This document shows, piece by piece, positions 1 through 7,286 of a DNA stretch of 64,000 bases (the stretch's first letter is position 1; every line of letters begins with the position of its first letter). Both the position numbers and the translations under genes were made by a program. The stretch is from contig JAOZUQ010000001.1 of the NCBI GenBank assembly GCA_029938635.1, positions 78,880-142,879 on the forward strand, written 5' to 3'. The notes beneath the pieces were generated by a model, which saw only the letters and a list, made by a program, of their open reading frames with translations, had not been told where the DNA came from and did no database searches. Origin of the DNA: Candidatus Aminicenantota bacterium (GTDB lineage: Bacteria; Acidobacteriota; Aminicenantia; UBA2199).

Positions 1-636
1 TGTTTCTTTTATCCTTTTAACAGAGGAAGTGATGAAATTTTCCATATTCCAGTTCCTTTCAAGACCGGAAATATCAAACAGGTAATTGGATATTATCTTT
101 TTTCCATCCTCTGTATGAACTACTTCCGCATGGAACTGGATCCCATAAATTTTTCTTACCGAAGATTCTATAACTGCAATTTCACTATTGTCTGTTTTTC
201 CTGTTACTAAAAAATCATCGGGAAATTGGGTAATCTTATCTCCATGGCTCATCCATACCCTTCCCGCCGGTCTTACTCCTTTCAGTAATTCACTTTTCCT
301 AACCACTTTCAGATTTGCGAGGCCGTATTCCCGCTCTCTGGCAGATTCAACTTTCATCCCAGAGAAATAAGCGAGTAATTGAAGCCCGTAACAAATACCG
401 AGGATGGGTAATCCAAGATCCATTATCTCACGGGCAGGTTTCGGAGCACCTTCTTCATAAACACTTGATGGACCACCGGACAGAATCAATGCTCCAGCAT
501 CCCTGTTTTGAATTTCACTAACATCAGTATTATATGGGAGTATCTCACAATATACTCCAAGCTCTCTGACACGACGGGCAATAAGCTGAGTATACTGGGA
601 ACCAAAATCTAAAATTAATACACTTTTTCCAATCAT
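1..636 (-). CDS. guaA: GMP synthase (glutamine-hydrolysing), N-terminal part; runs off the left edge
   Basis: GuaA converts XMP to GMP using glutamine and ATP in purine synthesis. The 212 visible residues are the class I glutamine amidotransferase domain. The protein starts MIGKSVLILDFGSQYTQLIARR. The nucleophile elbow GICYG carries the catalytic Cys at about residue 87. The His/Glu pair of the triad is in GIQFHAEV near residue 175. The usual form of that last motif is QFHPEV, so Pro is replaced by Ala while His and Glu are kept. The ATP-pyrophosphatase and dimerisation domains would lie to the left of the window. The start is supported by AAGGA six nucleotides upstream of ATG. Glutaminase domains of other class I amidotransferases look similar, but the start motif is characteristic of GuaA. 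Confidence 0.93.
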   Translation of the reverse strand, partial: MIGKSVLILDFGSQYTQLIARRVRELGVYCEILPYNTDVSEIQNRDAGALILSGGPSSVYEEGAPKPAREIMDLGLPILGICYGLQLLAYFSGMKVESAREREYGLANLKVVRKSELLKGVRPAGRVWMSHGDKITQFPDDFLVTGKTDNSEIAVIESSVRKIYGIQFHAEVVHTEDGKKIISNYLFDISGLERNWNMENFITSSVKRIKET

Positions 637-665
637 TTAAATCCTTAGAAATAAAACGGGGAAGA

Positions 666-1205
666 TTATAATAACTTTAAGAGCCCGGATGTGATCATAC
701 CGAAAATAATTCTCGATGCATCAAATATGTTGATACCGGATTCATTTGATATCTCAGCTATGCTTCTTCTCCCATCGATCTTTGAGATCACCAGCCACTC
801 TAAAGTGGATAATGATATTTTCCTTCTCTCACTTTTATCTATCTCACTGAATGTAGGAACTGAATCTATCGAACCGATCTTTTTACGCAGAAGTTTCCAC
901 TCATCGATCCTTCTTGCAGAATCCATAAGAAGAGAAGTGACGGATTTAGTAATGGAAGTCTCTACATCGAAATGGGACTCCTCAAATTCAAATTCACCCT
1001 TTCCCCAGGAAATAAGGGTAAATACAGCATCTTCACCTTTGAAGTTCGATACTTCCGCATGGTTAATAGTACCCTGGTTAACATAAATATAACCCTTTTC
1101 TCCGGTGTTTTTACTGAGGACAAATCTTCCGCTCTGCCTGGAGTTAGAAACAAGCTGCATAATATCAGCCAAATTAATAGAATCTAGTGAACCTTTTAAA
1201 CTCAT
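666..1205 (-). CDS. DUF4388 domain protein
   Basis: A 179-residue cytoplasmic protein. Residues 1-95 match the DUF4388 pattern: LKGSLDSINLADIMQLV, then a small strand region ending in a GYIYVNQGTINHAEV-type segment. In this family that segment follows the form GxIYxxxGxLxHA. The C-terminal 80 residues (LEWLVISKIDGRRSIAEI) look like a winged-helix or PilZ-adjacent helical module. DUF4388 proteins are common in gliding and signalling bacteria and often sit with response regulators or GTPases, but no partner is next to this one. It is divergent from the unknown gene at 1344. There is no Shine-Dalgarno; a strong promoter ends nine nucleotides before the ATG. The family is recognised; the function is not known. 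Confidence 0.8.
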   Translation of the reverse strand: MSLKGSLDSINLADIMQLVSNSRQSGRFVLSKNTGEKGYIYVNQGTINHAEVSNFKGEDAVFTLISWGKGEFEFEESHFDVETSITKSVTSLLMDSARRIDEWKLLRKKIGSIDSVPTFSEIDKSERRKISLSTLEWLVISKIDGRRSIAEISNESGINIFDASRIIFGMITSGLLKLL

Positions 1206-1214
1206 GATAGAATA

Positions 1215-1242
1215 ATTATATAATCTGAAGCATTTTTGTCAA
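1215..1242 (-). promoter_or_regulatory. Sigma70-type promoter for the DUF4388 gene
   Basis: TTGACA at 1237-1242 and TATAAT at 1215-1220 on the minus strand, 16 nt apart; both boxes match consensus. Only nine nucleotides separate the -10 box from the ATG at 1205, so the transcript should begin within a few bases of the start codon. Confidence 0.8.
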
Positions 1243-1308
1243 TATAAAAACTAATTTTTTACTTTTTTTGATATTTTCCGGCTTCTTTTTATCTCTCGTA
1301 TCAATCGG

Positions 1309-1337
1309 TTGAAAAATCACACGTATTAAATTAAAAT
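1309..1337 (+). promoter_or_regulatory. Promoter abutting the start of the 1344 gene
   Basis: TTGAAA at 1309-1314 and TAAAAT at 1332-1337 with a 17-nt spacer. The -10 box is followed by six nucleotides and then the ATG at 1344, so transcription should begin at or next to the A of ATG. This suggests a leaderless mRNA and agrees with the absence of a Shine-Dalgarno. Confidence 0.65.
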
Positions 1338-1343
1338 ATCTAT

Positions 1344-2726
1344 ATGGAAAATAAGATGGAGAATGTCGGTGATTTTTTTATTGATAAAGAGAGCGACCTT
1401 ACAATAGAAGACAAGTGGGATAAGCTTTTTGAAAGCTGGCTTGAAAAAGTTGACAAAGAAAAACAGATGTTGAATCTGTTTGAGCTTAAACTCTGGCTGG
1501 AAAGCACTGAGGAATACATATCATCAAGTTATTTTGAAACGATAGTTTTCAAGTTCCAGCAACTTGGGAACAGAAATTATTATACATATCTCATTACTTT
1601 TTCTAAAATCCTGGGCAAGATATTAGACTTGCTAAAAGACCTTGACTTTAAAAAGGACAAACATCTTATAAATTTTGAAGAATTCATTGTTGAAAAAACA
1701 CTGGAAAAATCCAGCAAAAAAAGGTTCCCTTCACTAAGAGATGTCACTGAGCCCGAATCCTGGTTCTTTAGTTTAAGGACTTTTCTGACAAATATCAGGA
1801 TCATATCCAATGAACTTTCCAAAAGCGATATGATAACCCAGAGGACATTTTTTTCATTTACAAAACTATATCATAAAGAATTGCTGTTAAACCCAATCAT
1901 AATTTCATTACTGAACGGGAAATTTGTTCCTAAGATGGACAAAATTTACCAAAAAGACATCTCTGATATAATTTCCGGGATCAAAGATAAAAAATTGAAA
2001 AAAAATACCGGGATTCTCTATATCCTGGCTTTTCGGACCTTAAAAATAAATAATTTTATCGAATTAAACCTTAAAAAGAACAGAGAGATAAGTATTGCAA
2101 TCCCTCTGATCCTTGCATTAAAAAAGAATGTTGATTCTATTCACGATTTTTACAAAAGACATTTAAAAAATTCTTTCGTTACCCCCAAATGGACAACCAA
2201 AGATCTAAAAAACCTTGACAGGGCATTTATGGCGATGTCTCAGGAATATAAGAAAGTTTATGAAACAGAATTCAAGAATTATTTTGAAAAAGATCCTGAA
2301 AAAATCAGTAAACGTAATATGCTCAGAAACATAGTAAATATTTCTGATAACGCAATTCAGGAACTAATTGAAAATGTGTCAAGGATGTTCAAGCCTCAAT
2401 TCGAATGTTCCGCTATTTTTGAGAACTATGTATCCAGGAACCAGAAAGCAGCAGGTTTAAAAAAAAAATTAGTAAATCTTCATACAAAGATAAATGACCA
2501 CTTTGATGATCCGGCTAAACTCACCCAAAGTGATATCTTTTTTGAACTAAATCATTTCATTGAAACAGATCTGAATTTCCTGCTTTATAAAGATTGGAAT
2601 GAGTTTCTGAAACACTATGACAACCTCCAGAAATCAGATTTTTCATCAAACTTCAGATTAAATCTTAAGGATTTTCATTTATTTCTTACAAAGATTCTGG
2701 AGGAGATTGTTGATAAAAAAGGTTAG
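1344..2726 (+). CDS. Large charged protein of unknown function
   Basis: A 460-residue protein rich in Lys, Glu, Asn and aromatic residues, with no signal peptide or membrane segment. It looks all-alpha (long runs such as LEKVDKEKQMLNLFELKLWL) and I recognise no domain. It lies immediately before ndk (17 nt to the preferred ndk start), so it is probably co-transcribed with ndk and the lipid kinase gene. No ribosome binding site is visible. A good promoter ends six nucleotides before this ATG, which favours it over the in-frame ATG twelve bases downstream. Codon use resembles the neighbours. It is a real gene by length and context, probably lineage-restricted. Confidence 0.75.
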   Translation: MENKMENVGDFFIDKESDLTIEDKWDKLFESWLEKVDKEKQMLNLFELKLWLESTEEYISSSYFETIVFKFQQLGNRNYYTYLITFSKILGKILDLLKDLDFKKDKHLINFEEFIVEKTLEKSSKKRFPSLRDVTEPESWFFSLRTFLTNIRIISNELSKSDMITQRTFFSFTKLYHKELLLNPIIISLLNGKFVPKMDKIYQKDISDIISGIKDKKLKKNTGILYILAFRTLKINNFIELNLKKNREISIAIPLILALKKNVDSIHDFYKRHLKNSFVTPKWTTKDLKNLDRAFMAMSQEYKKVYETEFKNYFEKDPEKISKRNMLRNIVNISDNAIQELIENVSRMFKPQFECSAIFENYVSRNQKAAGLKKKLVNLHTKINDHFDDPAKLTQSDIFFELNHFIETDLNFLLYKDWNEFLKHYDNLQKSDFSSNFRLNLKDFHLFLTKILEEIVDKKG

Positions 2727-2743
2727 ATTATATGGAGGAAATT

Positions 2744-3202
2744 TTGAATATTGAACAAACTTTTGTAATGATTAAGCCTGATGGCGTTCAAAGAAAGCTG
2801 ACAGGTAAAATAATCTCAAAATTTGAAAAGAAAGGTTTAAAAATATCAGCTATGAAAATGCTGGTAATAAACAGAGAAATGGCGGAACAACACTATTCGG
2901 AACATAATGGGAAACCATTTTATGAGTCACTTATTGATTTTATAACTTCAGGGCCTGTAGTTGCATTTATACTTGAAGGGCCGGGAGCTATAAGCATTGT
3001 AAGAAAACTGGTAGGTGCTACAGATCCTGCAAATGCAGAACCCGGCTCTATCAGGGGTGATTATGTCGTTTTTACCACCTATAATATAATTCATGCATCT
3101 GATTCAACAACTTCATCCGAGCGTGAGATATCTTTATTCTTTAAAAAAGAAGAAATTTACAATTATTCTATGGAAATAGAAAAATATCTCTTTCCATCTT
3201 AA
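2744..3202 (+). CDS. ndk: Nucleoside diphosphate kinase
   Basis: Ndk balances nucleoside triphosphate pools by moving the gamma-phosphate from ATP to other NDPs through a phosphohistidine. The start region QTFVMIKPDGVQRK, the segment ATDPANAEPGSIRGDY and the active-site motif NIIHASDS, which holds the catalytic His, are all present. The preferred start is the TTG at 2744, giving 152 residues: GGAGG at 2734-2738 lies exactly five nucleotides upstream. An in-frame ATG at 2732 would add four residues, but it sits on top of this Shine-Dalgarno and has none of its own. The gene is followed after seven bases by the lipid kinase gene. Confidence 0.93.
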   Translation: MNIEQTFVMIKPDGVQRKLTGKIISKFEKKGLKISAMKMLVINREMAEQHYSEHNGKPFYESLIDFITSGPVVAFILEGPGAISIVRKLVGATDPANAEPGSIRGDYVVFTTYNIIHASDSTTSSEREISLFFKKEEIYNYSMEIEKYLFPS

Positions 3203-3209
3203 TGCTGGC

Positions 3210-4094
3210 ATGAAAGATGAGCGGATTTTAGTAATTCTCAACCCTGCTTCAGGCGTAGTTTCTAAAGATGTTGCAGCCTCGTATATTTTCAAAAAACTGA
3301 TGCAGCATTTCAGAACCGTATCTCTCATTAATTCCAATTCTCCTGAAGATGGTTATGAAATTGCAAAAAATGCAAAAAATAATTTTGATATAATCGCAGT
3401 TTTTGGTGGCGACGGGACCATAAATTCAATAGCTTCAGCTCTGGTTGGCACGGATAAAACCCTCGGAATTCTCCCCGGTGGTTCCGGGAACGGACTAATC
3501 AGGAATCTAAATATCTCTTTATCCTGGAGGCAGGCACTCGATACACTTATACATGGAAAGGACAAATATATTGATATCGGAAGAATCAATAATTCCTATT
3601 TCTTTAATGTTGCCGGGGTTGGGCTTGACGGTATGATCTCAAAAAAATACAACACAGAGACAAAATCAAGAGGAATGGCTCCCTACATTTATTATGCACT
3701 AAAAGGGTATTTTGAAATGCCCACATTTAAAGTCAGGATCGTTAGTGAAAACACAGAACTTGAAGAGGAAGTGGCATTGATCGCTTTTGCAAATTTTCCG
3801 CAATATGGAGGAAATGCAATCATTGCTCCTTATGCTGATCCATATGATGGGATGCTGGATATCTGTATTATTAAAAAATTTCAAATTGTTAAAAGCGCTC
3901 TTATACTTAAACGTCTTTTTAACGGGAATATAGACAAATTTCCTTTTTATAAAACATTTAAATTTAAGAAGGTTTCGATTATTTCTTTAAACAAGGAAAT
4001 ACCCTCTACAATTGATGGAGAGTATGGTGGGGAAGACGGAAAAATTTTTGAAGTAGAGGTAATACCGAATAATATTAGAATCCGGGTTCCTTAG
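3210..4094 (+). CDS. YegS/DgkB-type lipid kinase (diacylglycerol kinase catalytic family)
   Basis: A 294-residue soluble lipid kinase. Motifs: LNPASG near the N-terminus, the nucleotide-binding signature VFGGDGTINSIASAL at about residues 62-76, and LPGGSGNGLIRNL at 89-101 (PxGTGN in most relatives; the GGSGN form resembles sphingosine and ceramide kinases). The C-terminal beta-sandwich ends with PSTIDGE, a common feature. Likely substrates are diacylglycerol or another lipid alcohol at the inner membrane; the exact one cannot be told. It follows ndk by seven bases with no ribosome binding site of its own, which suggests translational coupling, and it ends before a bidirectional terminator. 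Confidence 0.85.
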   Translation: MKDERILVILNPASGVVSKDVAASYIFKKLMQHFRTVSLINSNSPEDGYEIAKNAKNNFDIIAVFGGDGTINSIASALVGTDKTLGILPGGSGNGLIRNLNISLSWRQALDTLIHGKDKYIDIGRINNSYFFNVAGVGLDGMISKKYNTETKSRGMAPYIYYALKGYFEMPTFKVRIVSENTELEEEVALIAFANFPQYGGNAIIAPYADPYDGMLDICIIKKFQIVKSALILKRLFNGNIDKFPFYKTFKFKKVSIISLNKEIPSTIDGEYGGEDGKIFEVEVIPNNIRIRVP

Positions 4095-4109
4095 GAAGTG
4101 AAAATATAA

Positions 4110-4143
4110 AAAATGGGAGACCAACAAGTTGGACTCCCATTTT
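4110..4143. terminator. Bidirectional intrinsic terminator
   Basis: A hairpin between the convergent lipid kinase and exbD genes: AAAATGGGAG pairs perfectly with CTCCCATTTT, then there is one A-A mismatch, then CCAAC pairs with GTTGG. A-rich and T-rich flanks give a U-tract in both directions. Confidence 0.85.
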
Positions 4144-4163
4144 ATGTACTTAAATTAAATATA

Positions 4164-4589
4164 TTAGATATCTGAAGTACCTTGCTCAGTAACAAGACCT
4201 ATAACCTCGATCTCAGCATCTTTGATAAGGTTCATAATATCAACAACCTTACCATATTCGAGATTGATATCCGCTTTTAAAAGCACTTTGCTTTCAGCTT
4301 CCGGCGAATCCTCGAGGATAGCCTGTATTTTCCCGACTAGATCGGCCATATCAACAGCCTTATTGTCAAGATAAATGGTCCCATCCTGTTTTAAAGAAAC
4401 TTCTGTCATGTTACCCGGCTCAGGTTGTTCCTGATAGTTCAAAGTTTCAGGTAATTTAACATTTGCCCCTTTCTGAACCATCGGAGTGATCACCATGAAG
4501 ATGATCAAAAGGACCAGTAAAATATCACACAGGGGTACTACATTAGGTTCTGACTTTGCTGAACTTGACCCTGTTTCACCGCCACCCAT
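4164..4589 (-). CDS. exbD: ExbD/TolR biopolymer transport protein
   Basis: A 141-residue inner-membrane protein with one N-terminal membrane segment and a periplasmic domain. The segment PLCDILLVLLIIFMVITPM contains the conserved Asp that carries the proton in ExbD/TolR stators. The periplasmic part (KADINLEYGKVVDIMNLIKDAEIEVIGLV) is typical. It works with ExbB to harvest the proton gradient and energise TonB. Last gene of tonB-exbB-exbD, with two bases between exbB stop and this start. TolR is the alternative name, but the adjacent tonB makes ExbD the better call. Confidence 0.92.
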   Translation of the reverse strand: MGGGETGSSSAKSEPNVVPLCDILLVLLIIFMVITPMVQKGANVKLPETLNYQEQPEPGNMTEVSLKQDGTIYLDNKAVDMADLVGKIQAILEDSPEAESKVLLKADINLEYGKVVDIMNLIKDAEIEVIGLVTEQGTSDI

Positions 4590-4591
4590 TT

Positions 4592-5272
4592 TCAGGCTCC
4601 TTTACTTTTTAATTTAATGAAGTGATCAATAAGTTCTGATGAAGCGTTTGCCATTTCACCGGTGAAGATATCAACTTTGTTCAAAAGTGAGTTGAAGAAC
4701 CAAACTGCTATAATAGCAACTCCGATTCCGACTCCTGTTGAAATAAGAGCTTCAGCGATACCAGCAGCAACAGTTCCGATTCCACCTGATCCGGAAACTG
4801 ACATACTCTGGAACGAATTGATGATTCCGAAAACAGTTCCGAACAATCCTACAAACGGGGCTGTAGAACCAACTGTAGCCAGTACGTTAAGTCCTCTCTT
4901 GAACTCATGTACTCCCTTGATAGTTGCTCTTTCAATTGCTCTCTTCGCAGATTCAACCTGTTCAATATAAGATGCTTTTGCATCTTCCTGGAACTTTAAT
5001 TCATTCAATCCTGCTACTAGAACTTTAGCAAGATGACTGTTTTTAAACTTAATATCTGATGCTAATTTAATTGATTCCTCAATTTTGCCTTCCTGCCAAA
5101 GTTTTCCAATCAGACGTAAAAGCGTATTTGACTGTTTCTTGGCCTTCTGGTAATAAATGAGTCTTTCAACACCTACAGCTATTGTCCAAACAGACATAAA
5201 TAACATGATCAGAACTACCATCTTCACGAGGAAGCCCATGTGGCTCCAAAGATAAGTTAACTCAAATGACAT
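4592..5272 (-). CDS. exbB: ExbB/TolQ proton channel protein
   Basis: A 226-residue MotA/TolQ/ExbB family protein with three membrane segments, at about residues 14-34, 126-150 and 168-192. The family signature LATVGSTAPFVGLFGTVFGI lies in the second segment, and GIAEALISTGVGIGVAI forms the third. It forms the pentameric channel of the ExbB-ExbD motor that powers TonB-dependent uptake. The gene lies 25 bp downstream of tonB, with GGAGG in the gap, and directly precedes exbD. Confidence 0.94.
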   Translation of the reverse strand: MSFELTYLWSHMGFLVKMVVLIMLFMSVWTIAVGVERLIYYQKAKKQSNTLLRLIGKLWQEGKIEESIKLASDIKFKNSHLAKVLVAGLNELKFQEDAKASYIEQVESAKRAIERATIKGVHEFKRGLNVLATVGSTAPFVGLFGTVFGIINSFQSMSVSGSGGIGTVAAGIAEALISTGVGIGVAIIAVWFFNSLLNKVDIFTGEMANASSELIDHFIKLKSKGA

Positions 5273-5297
5273 AATATACCTCCTGTATTGTGTTTAA

Positions 5298-6035
5298 TTA
5301 TTGCCTTTGCAAATTAAATTTTATTATAACCGTAAATCTAACAGGTTTCGGGATTCCGTTAAAGATATAAGGCTCGTATACCCATTGACGAATTGCGCGA
5401 ACTGCAGCTTGATTCAATAATGGATGTCCACTTACAACTCTTACATTTTTAACTCTTCCGTAAATGTCAGTAACAGCTTCAAGAACAACATTGTGCTGTA
5501 TCCTTGCCCTCAGAGCAACTGGTGGATAAAGGGGCTTGACCTTTTTGATCAGTGTGGGCTCTTTAACTCTTGTAACAGCCATACTGTTCAGGTCAGCACT
5601 TCCGGGACTCCCGAGAACTCCGCCTACAACTCCACCTTCTACTCCACCTTCTACTCCACCTTCGATTCCTTCATCAAAACCGAAATCTGTGATCTCTTCT
5701 TCTTCGATCTCATCCGGAATTTCAATAGGAGCAACCAGTCTTCCTGAAAGTATCGGTTGATTTTCTACATCTTTTTTATCTTTTTTCTTGTCAGCTTTAC
5801 TTTTAGTCTTTTTCTTGGCTGCCGGAGGTGGTGGTGGTGGCGGTGGTGGTGGTGCTGATGTCATAAAGACATTATATACCTTTACTTCAGGCAGATTTGA
5901 ATCTGCATTCATTAACGGAACAATTATTATTGCAATTATAAGTAATCCATGTCCAAATAGAGATGCAGGGAGTGTCATCCACTGCTTTGTGGCCTTCTTA
6001 GTTCCACTTGACTCAAATAATGATTCACCAAACAT
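5298..6035 (-). CDS. tonB: TonB energy transducer
   Basis: A 245-residue TonB. It has a short cytoplasmic N-terminus and a membrane anchor at about residues 24-42. A run of ten prolines (bases 5824-5853) is followed by a Lys-rich stretch; this is the periplasm-spanning linker. An acidic segment and a Gly-rich repeat (GGVEGGVEGGVVGG) follow. The C-terminal TonB domain (PLYPPVALRARIQHNVVLEA to VRAIRQWVYEPYIFNG) contacts the TonB box of outer-membrane receptors. No receptor gene is in the window. GGGAGGA precedes the ATG at good spacing, and a near-consensus promoter lies upstream. Confidence 0.95.
   Translation of the reverse strand: MFGESLFESSGTKKATKQWMTLPASLFGHGLLIIAIIIVPLMNADSNLPEVKVYNVFMTSAPPPPPPPPPPAAKKKTKSKADKKKDKKDVENQPILSGRLVAPIEIPDEIEEEEITDFGFDEGIEGGVEGGVEGGVVGGVLGSPGSADLNSMAVTRVKEPTLIKKVKPLYPPVALRARIQHNVVLEAVTDIYGRVKNVRVVSGHPLLNQAAVRAIRQWVYEPYIFNGIPKPVRFTVIIKFNLQRQ
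5631..5666 (-). repeat. Three tandem 12-bp units inside tonB
   Basis: The unit TCCACCTTCTAC (plus strand) occurs three times in a row, the last with two changes. It encodes the GGVE repeats in the linker of TonB. Because the unit is a multiple of three bases, slippage would change linker length without a frameshift. Confidence 0.75.
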
Positions 6036-6068
6036 TTTTTCCTCCCATACTGTAGGATTTCACGACCC

Positions 6069-6097
6069 AATATATAATAAAAACGGTTAAAGTTCAA
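6069..6097 (-). promoter_or_regulatory. Promoter of tonB-exbB-exbD
   Basis: TTGAAC at 6092-6097 and TATATT at 6069-6074 on the minus strand, separated by 17 nt. It lies between the secF stop and the tonB start, with a leader of about 25 nt that includes GGGAGGA. I see no Fur-like palindrome over it. Confidence 0.75.
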
Positions 6098-6100
6098 GTA

Positions 6101-7273
6101 CTATTTATTTTTTTTGCCCAGAAATTGTTTCTCCCAAATTTTCAACCATGCACATGATTGAAATATCGAAGAGTAAGTACCGGTAATGACCCCGACTATC
6201 AATGTAAAAGAGAAGGCGTGAATGACTTCTCCACCAAGAAAGAACAGGGAAAGAACTGTTGCAAGTGTTGTCCCGGACGTAACTATCGTCCTGCTGAGAG
6301 TCTGATTTATACTTTTATCAAGGATATCTTCAGCCTTGTTCCGCCTCATCCCTTTCAGGTTGTCTCTGACTCTGTCAAAAATAACAATAGTGTCATTAAG
6401 AGAGTATCCGACAATTGTCAGGATCGCTGCAACTACGGAAAGGGAAAACTCAACATTAAAGAAGAGGATGAAAGACAATGCTATAAAAATATCATGTGCA
6501 AGTGTAATAACAGCAGCTAAACCGAATATAAGCCTGAATCTGAAGCCGATATAAACAAGCATTCCCATCAGAGCCCATATGGTGGCAAGAGTTGTCTGTT
6601 GCCTCAGCTTATAACCAACCTGGGAACCTACAAAATCCACACTTAAAAAAGTAAAATTCCCGAAATAGGTTTTTTCTTTTAAAAGGGTCACTACCCTTTT
6701 TTTCAATTCAAGTGTCTCAACATCTGCAATCCCGGGAATAAGTCCGGTCGAAGTCCCTTTTTTAAGAAGGTCTATCTTACCGGCACTATCAACTGCATCA
6801 TCAAGTGAAATACCGTTTGAAGCGATAAAATCCGTGATCTTTTTAATGGAACTGTTATTAATATCTATTTTGCCGGCGGAAATATTGACCTTTTCCTCTT
6901 CTGTCATGAATTGTTTTCTCATTTTGATCGTTATCTCTTCATGACGGCTGATATCCATACCTTCTTCCTGCTCTTCGCTTTCCTCAAGACTCTGGATGGT
7001 TTTAATAAAAAACTTATTCTCATCTCTGCCAACTCTGGTAATTTCAGATTTTCCCAGGCCTATATCCTGAAGAGAACTCCTGAGGTCACCAACAGATATA
7101 CTGTCCCTGAAACTGACTTCAACCATTGTTCCACCGGTGAAATCAACCCCGAGATTAAACCCTTTGGTATAGAAAGTGAAAATGCCCGCAATCATTATAA
7201 GGCCGGATATGGTAAAAGCTATCCACCTTTTATTCATAAATTTAAAATCAGGATCTTTTTTAAATATTCTCAT
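6101..7273 (-). CDS. secF: Protein translocase subunit SecF with enlarged periplasmic domain
   Basis: SecF, with SecD, uses the proton gradient to complete export through SecYEG. It is 390 residues, against about 300-320 in most bacteria. First membrane segment at about 15-36 with the signature GVDFTGGTMVEV; five further segments from about residue 225 on, including GYSLNDTIVIFDRVRDN, the conserved SecF motif after membrane segment 4. The extra length is in the periplasmic domain between residues 65 and 195, which contains an acidic stretch (ESEEQEEG) and a second helical part. GGAG precedes the ATG. The gene is 13 bp after secD. Confidence 0.95.
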   Translation of the reverse strand: MRIFKKDPDFKFMNKRWIAFTISGLIMIAGIFTFYTKGFNLGVDFTGGTMVEVSFRDSISVGDLRSSLQDIGLGKSEITRVGRDENKFFIKTIQSLEESEEQEEGMDISRHEEITIKMRKQFMTEEEKVNISAGKIDINNSSIKKITDFIASNGISLDDAVDSAGKIDLLKKGTSTGLIPGIADVETLELKKRVVTLLKEKTYFGNFTFLSVDFVGSQVGYKLRQQTTLATIWALMGMLVYIGFRFRLIFGLAAVITLAHDIFIALSFILFFNVEFSLSVVAAILTIVGYSLNDTIVIFDRVRDNLKGMRRNKAEDILDKSINQTLSRTIVTSGTTLATVLSLFFLGGEVIHAFSFTLIVGVITGTYSSIFQSCAWLKIWEKQFLGKKNK

Positions 7274-7286
7274 TATTCAACTCCAG

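Noticed and set aside
5788-6090. Plus-strand frame with a poly-Gly run opposite tonB
   Set aside because: It is the antisense of the proline run in tonB, without ribosome site or family match.
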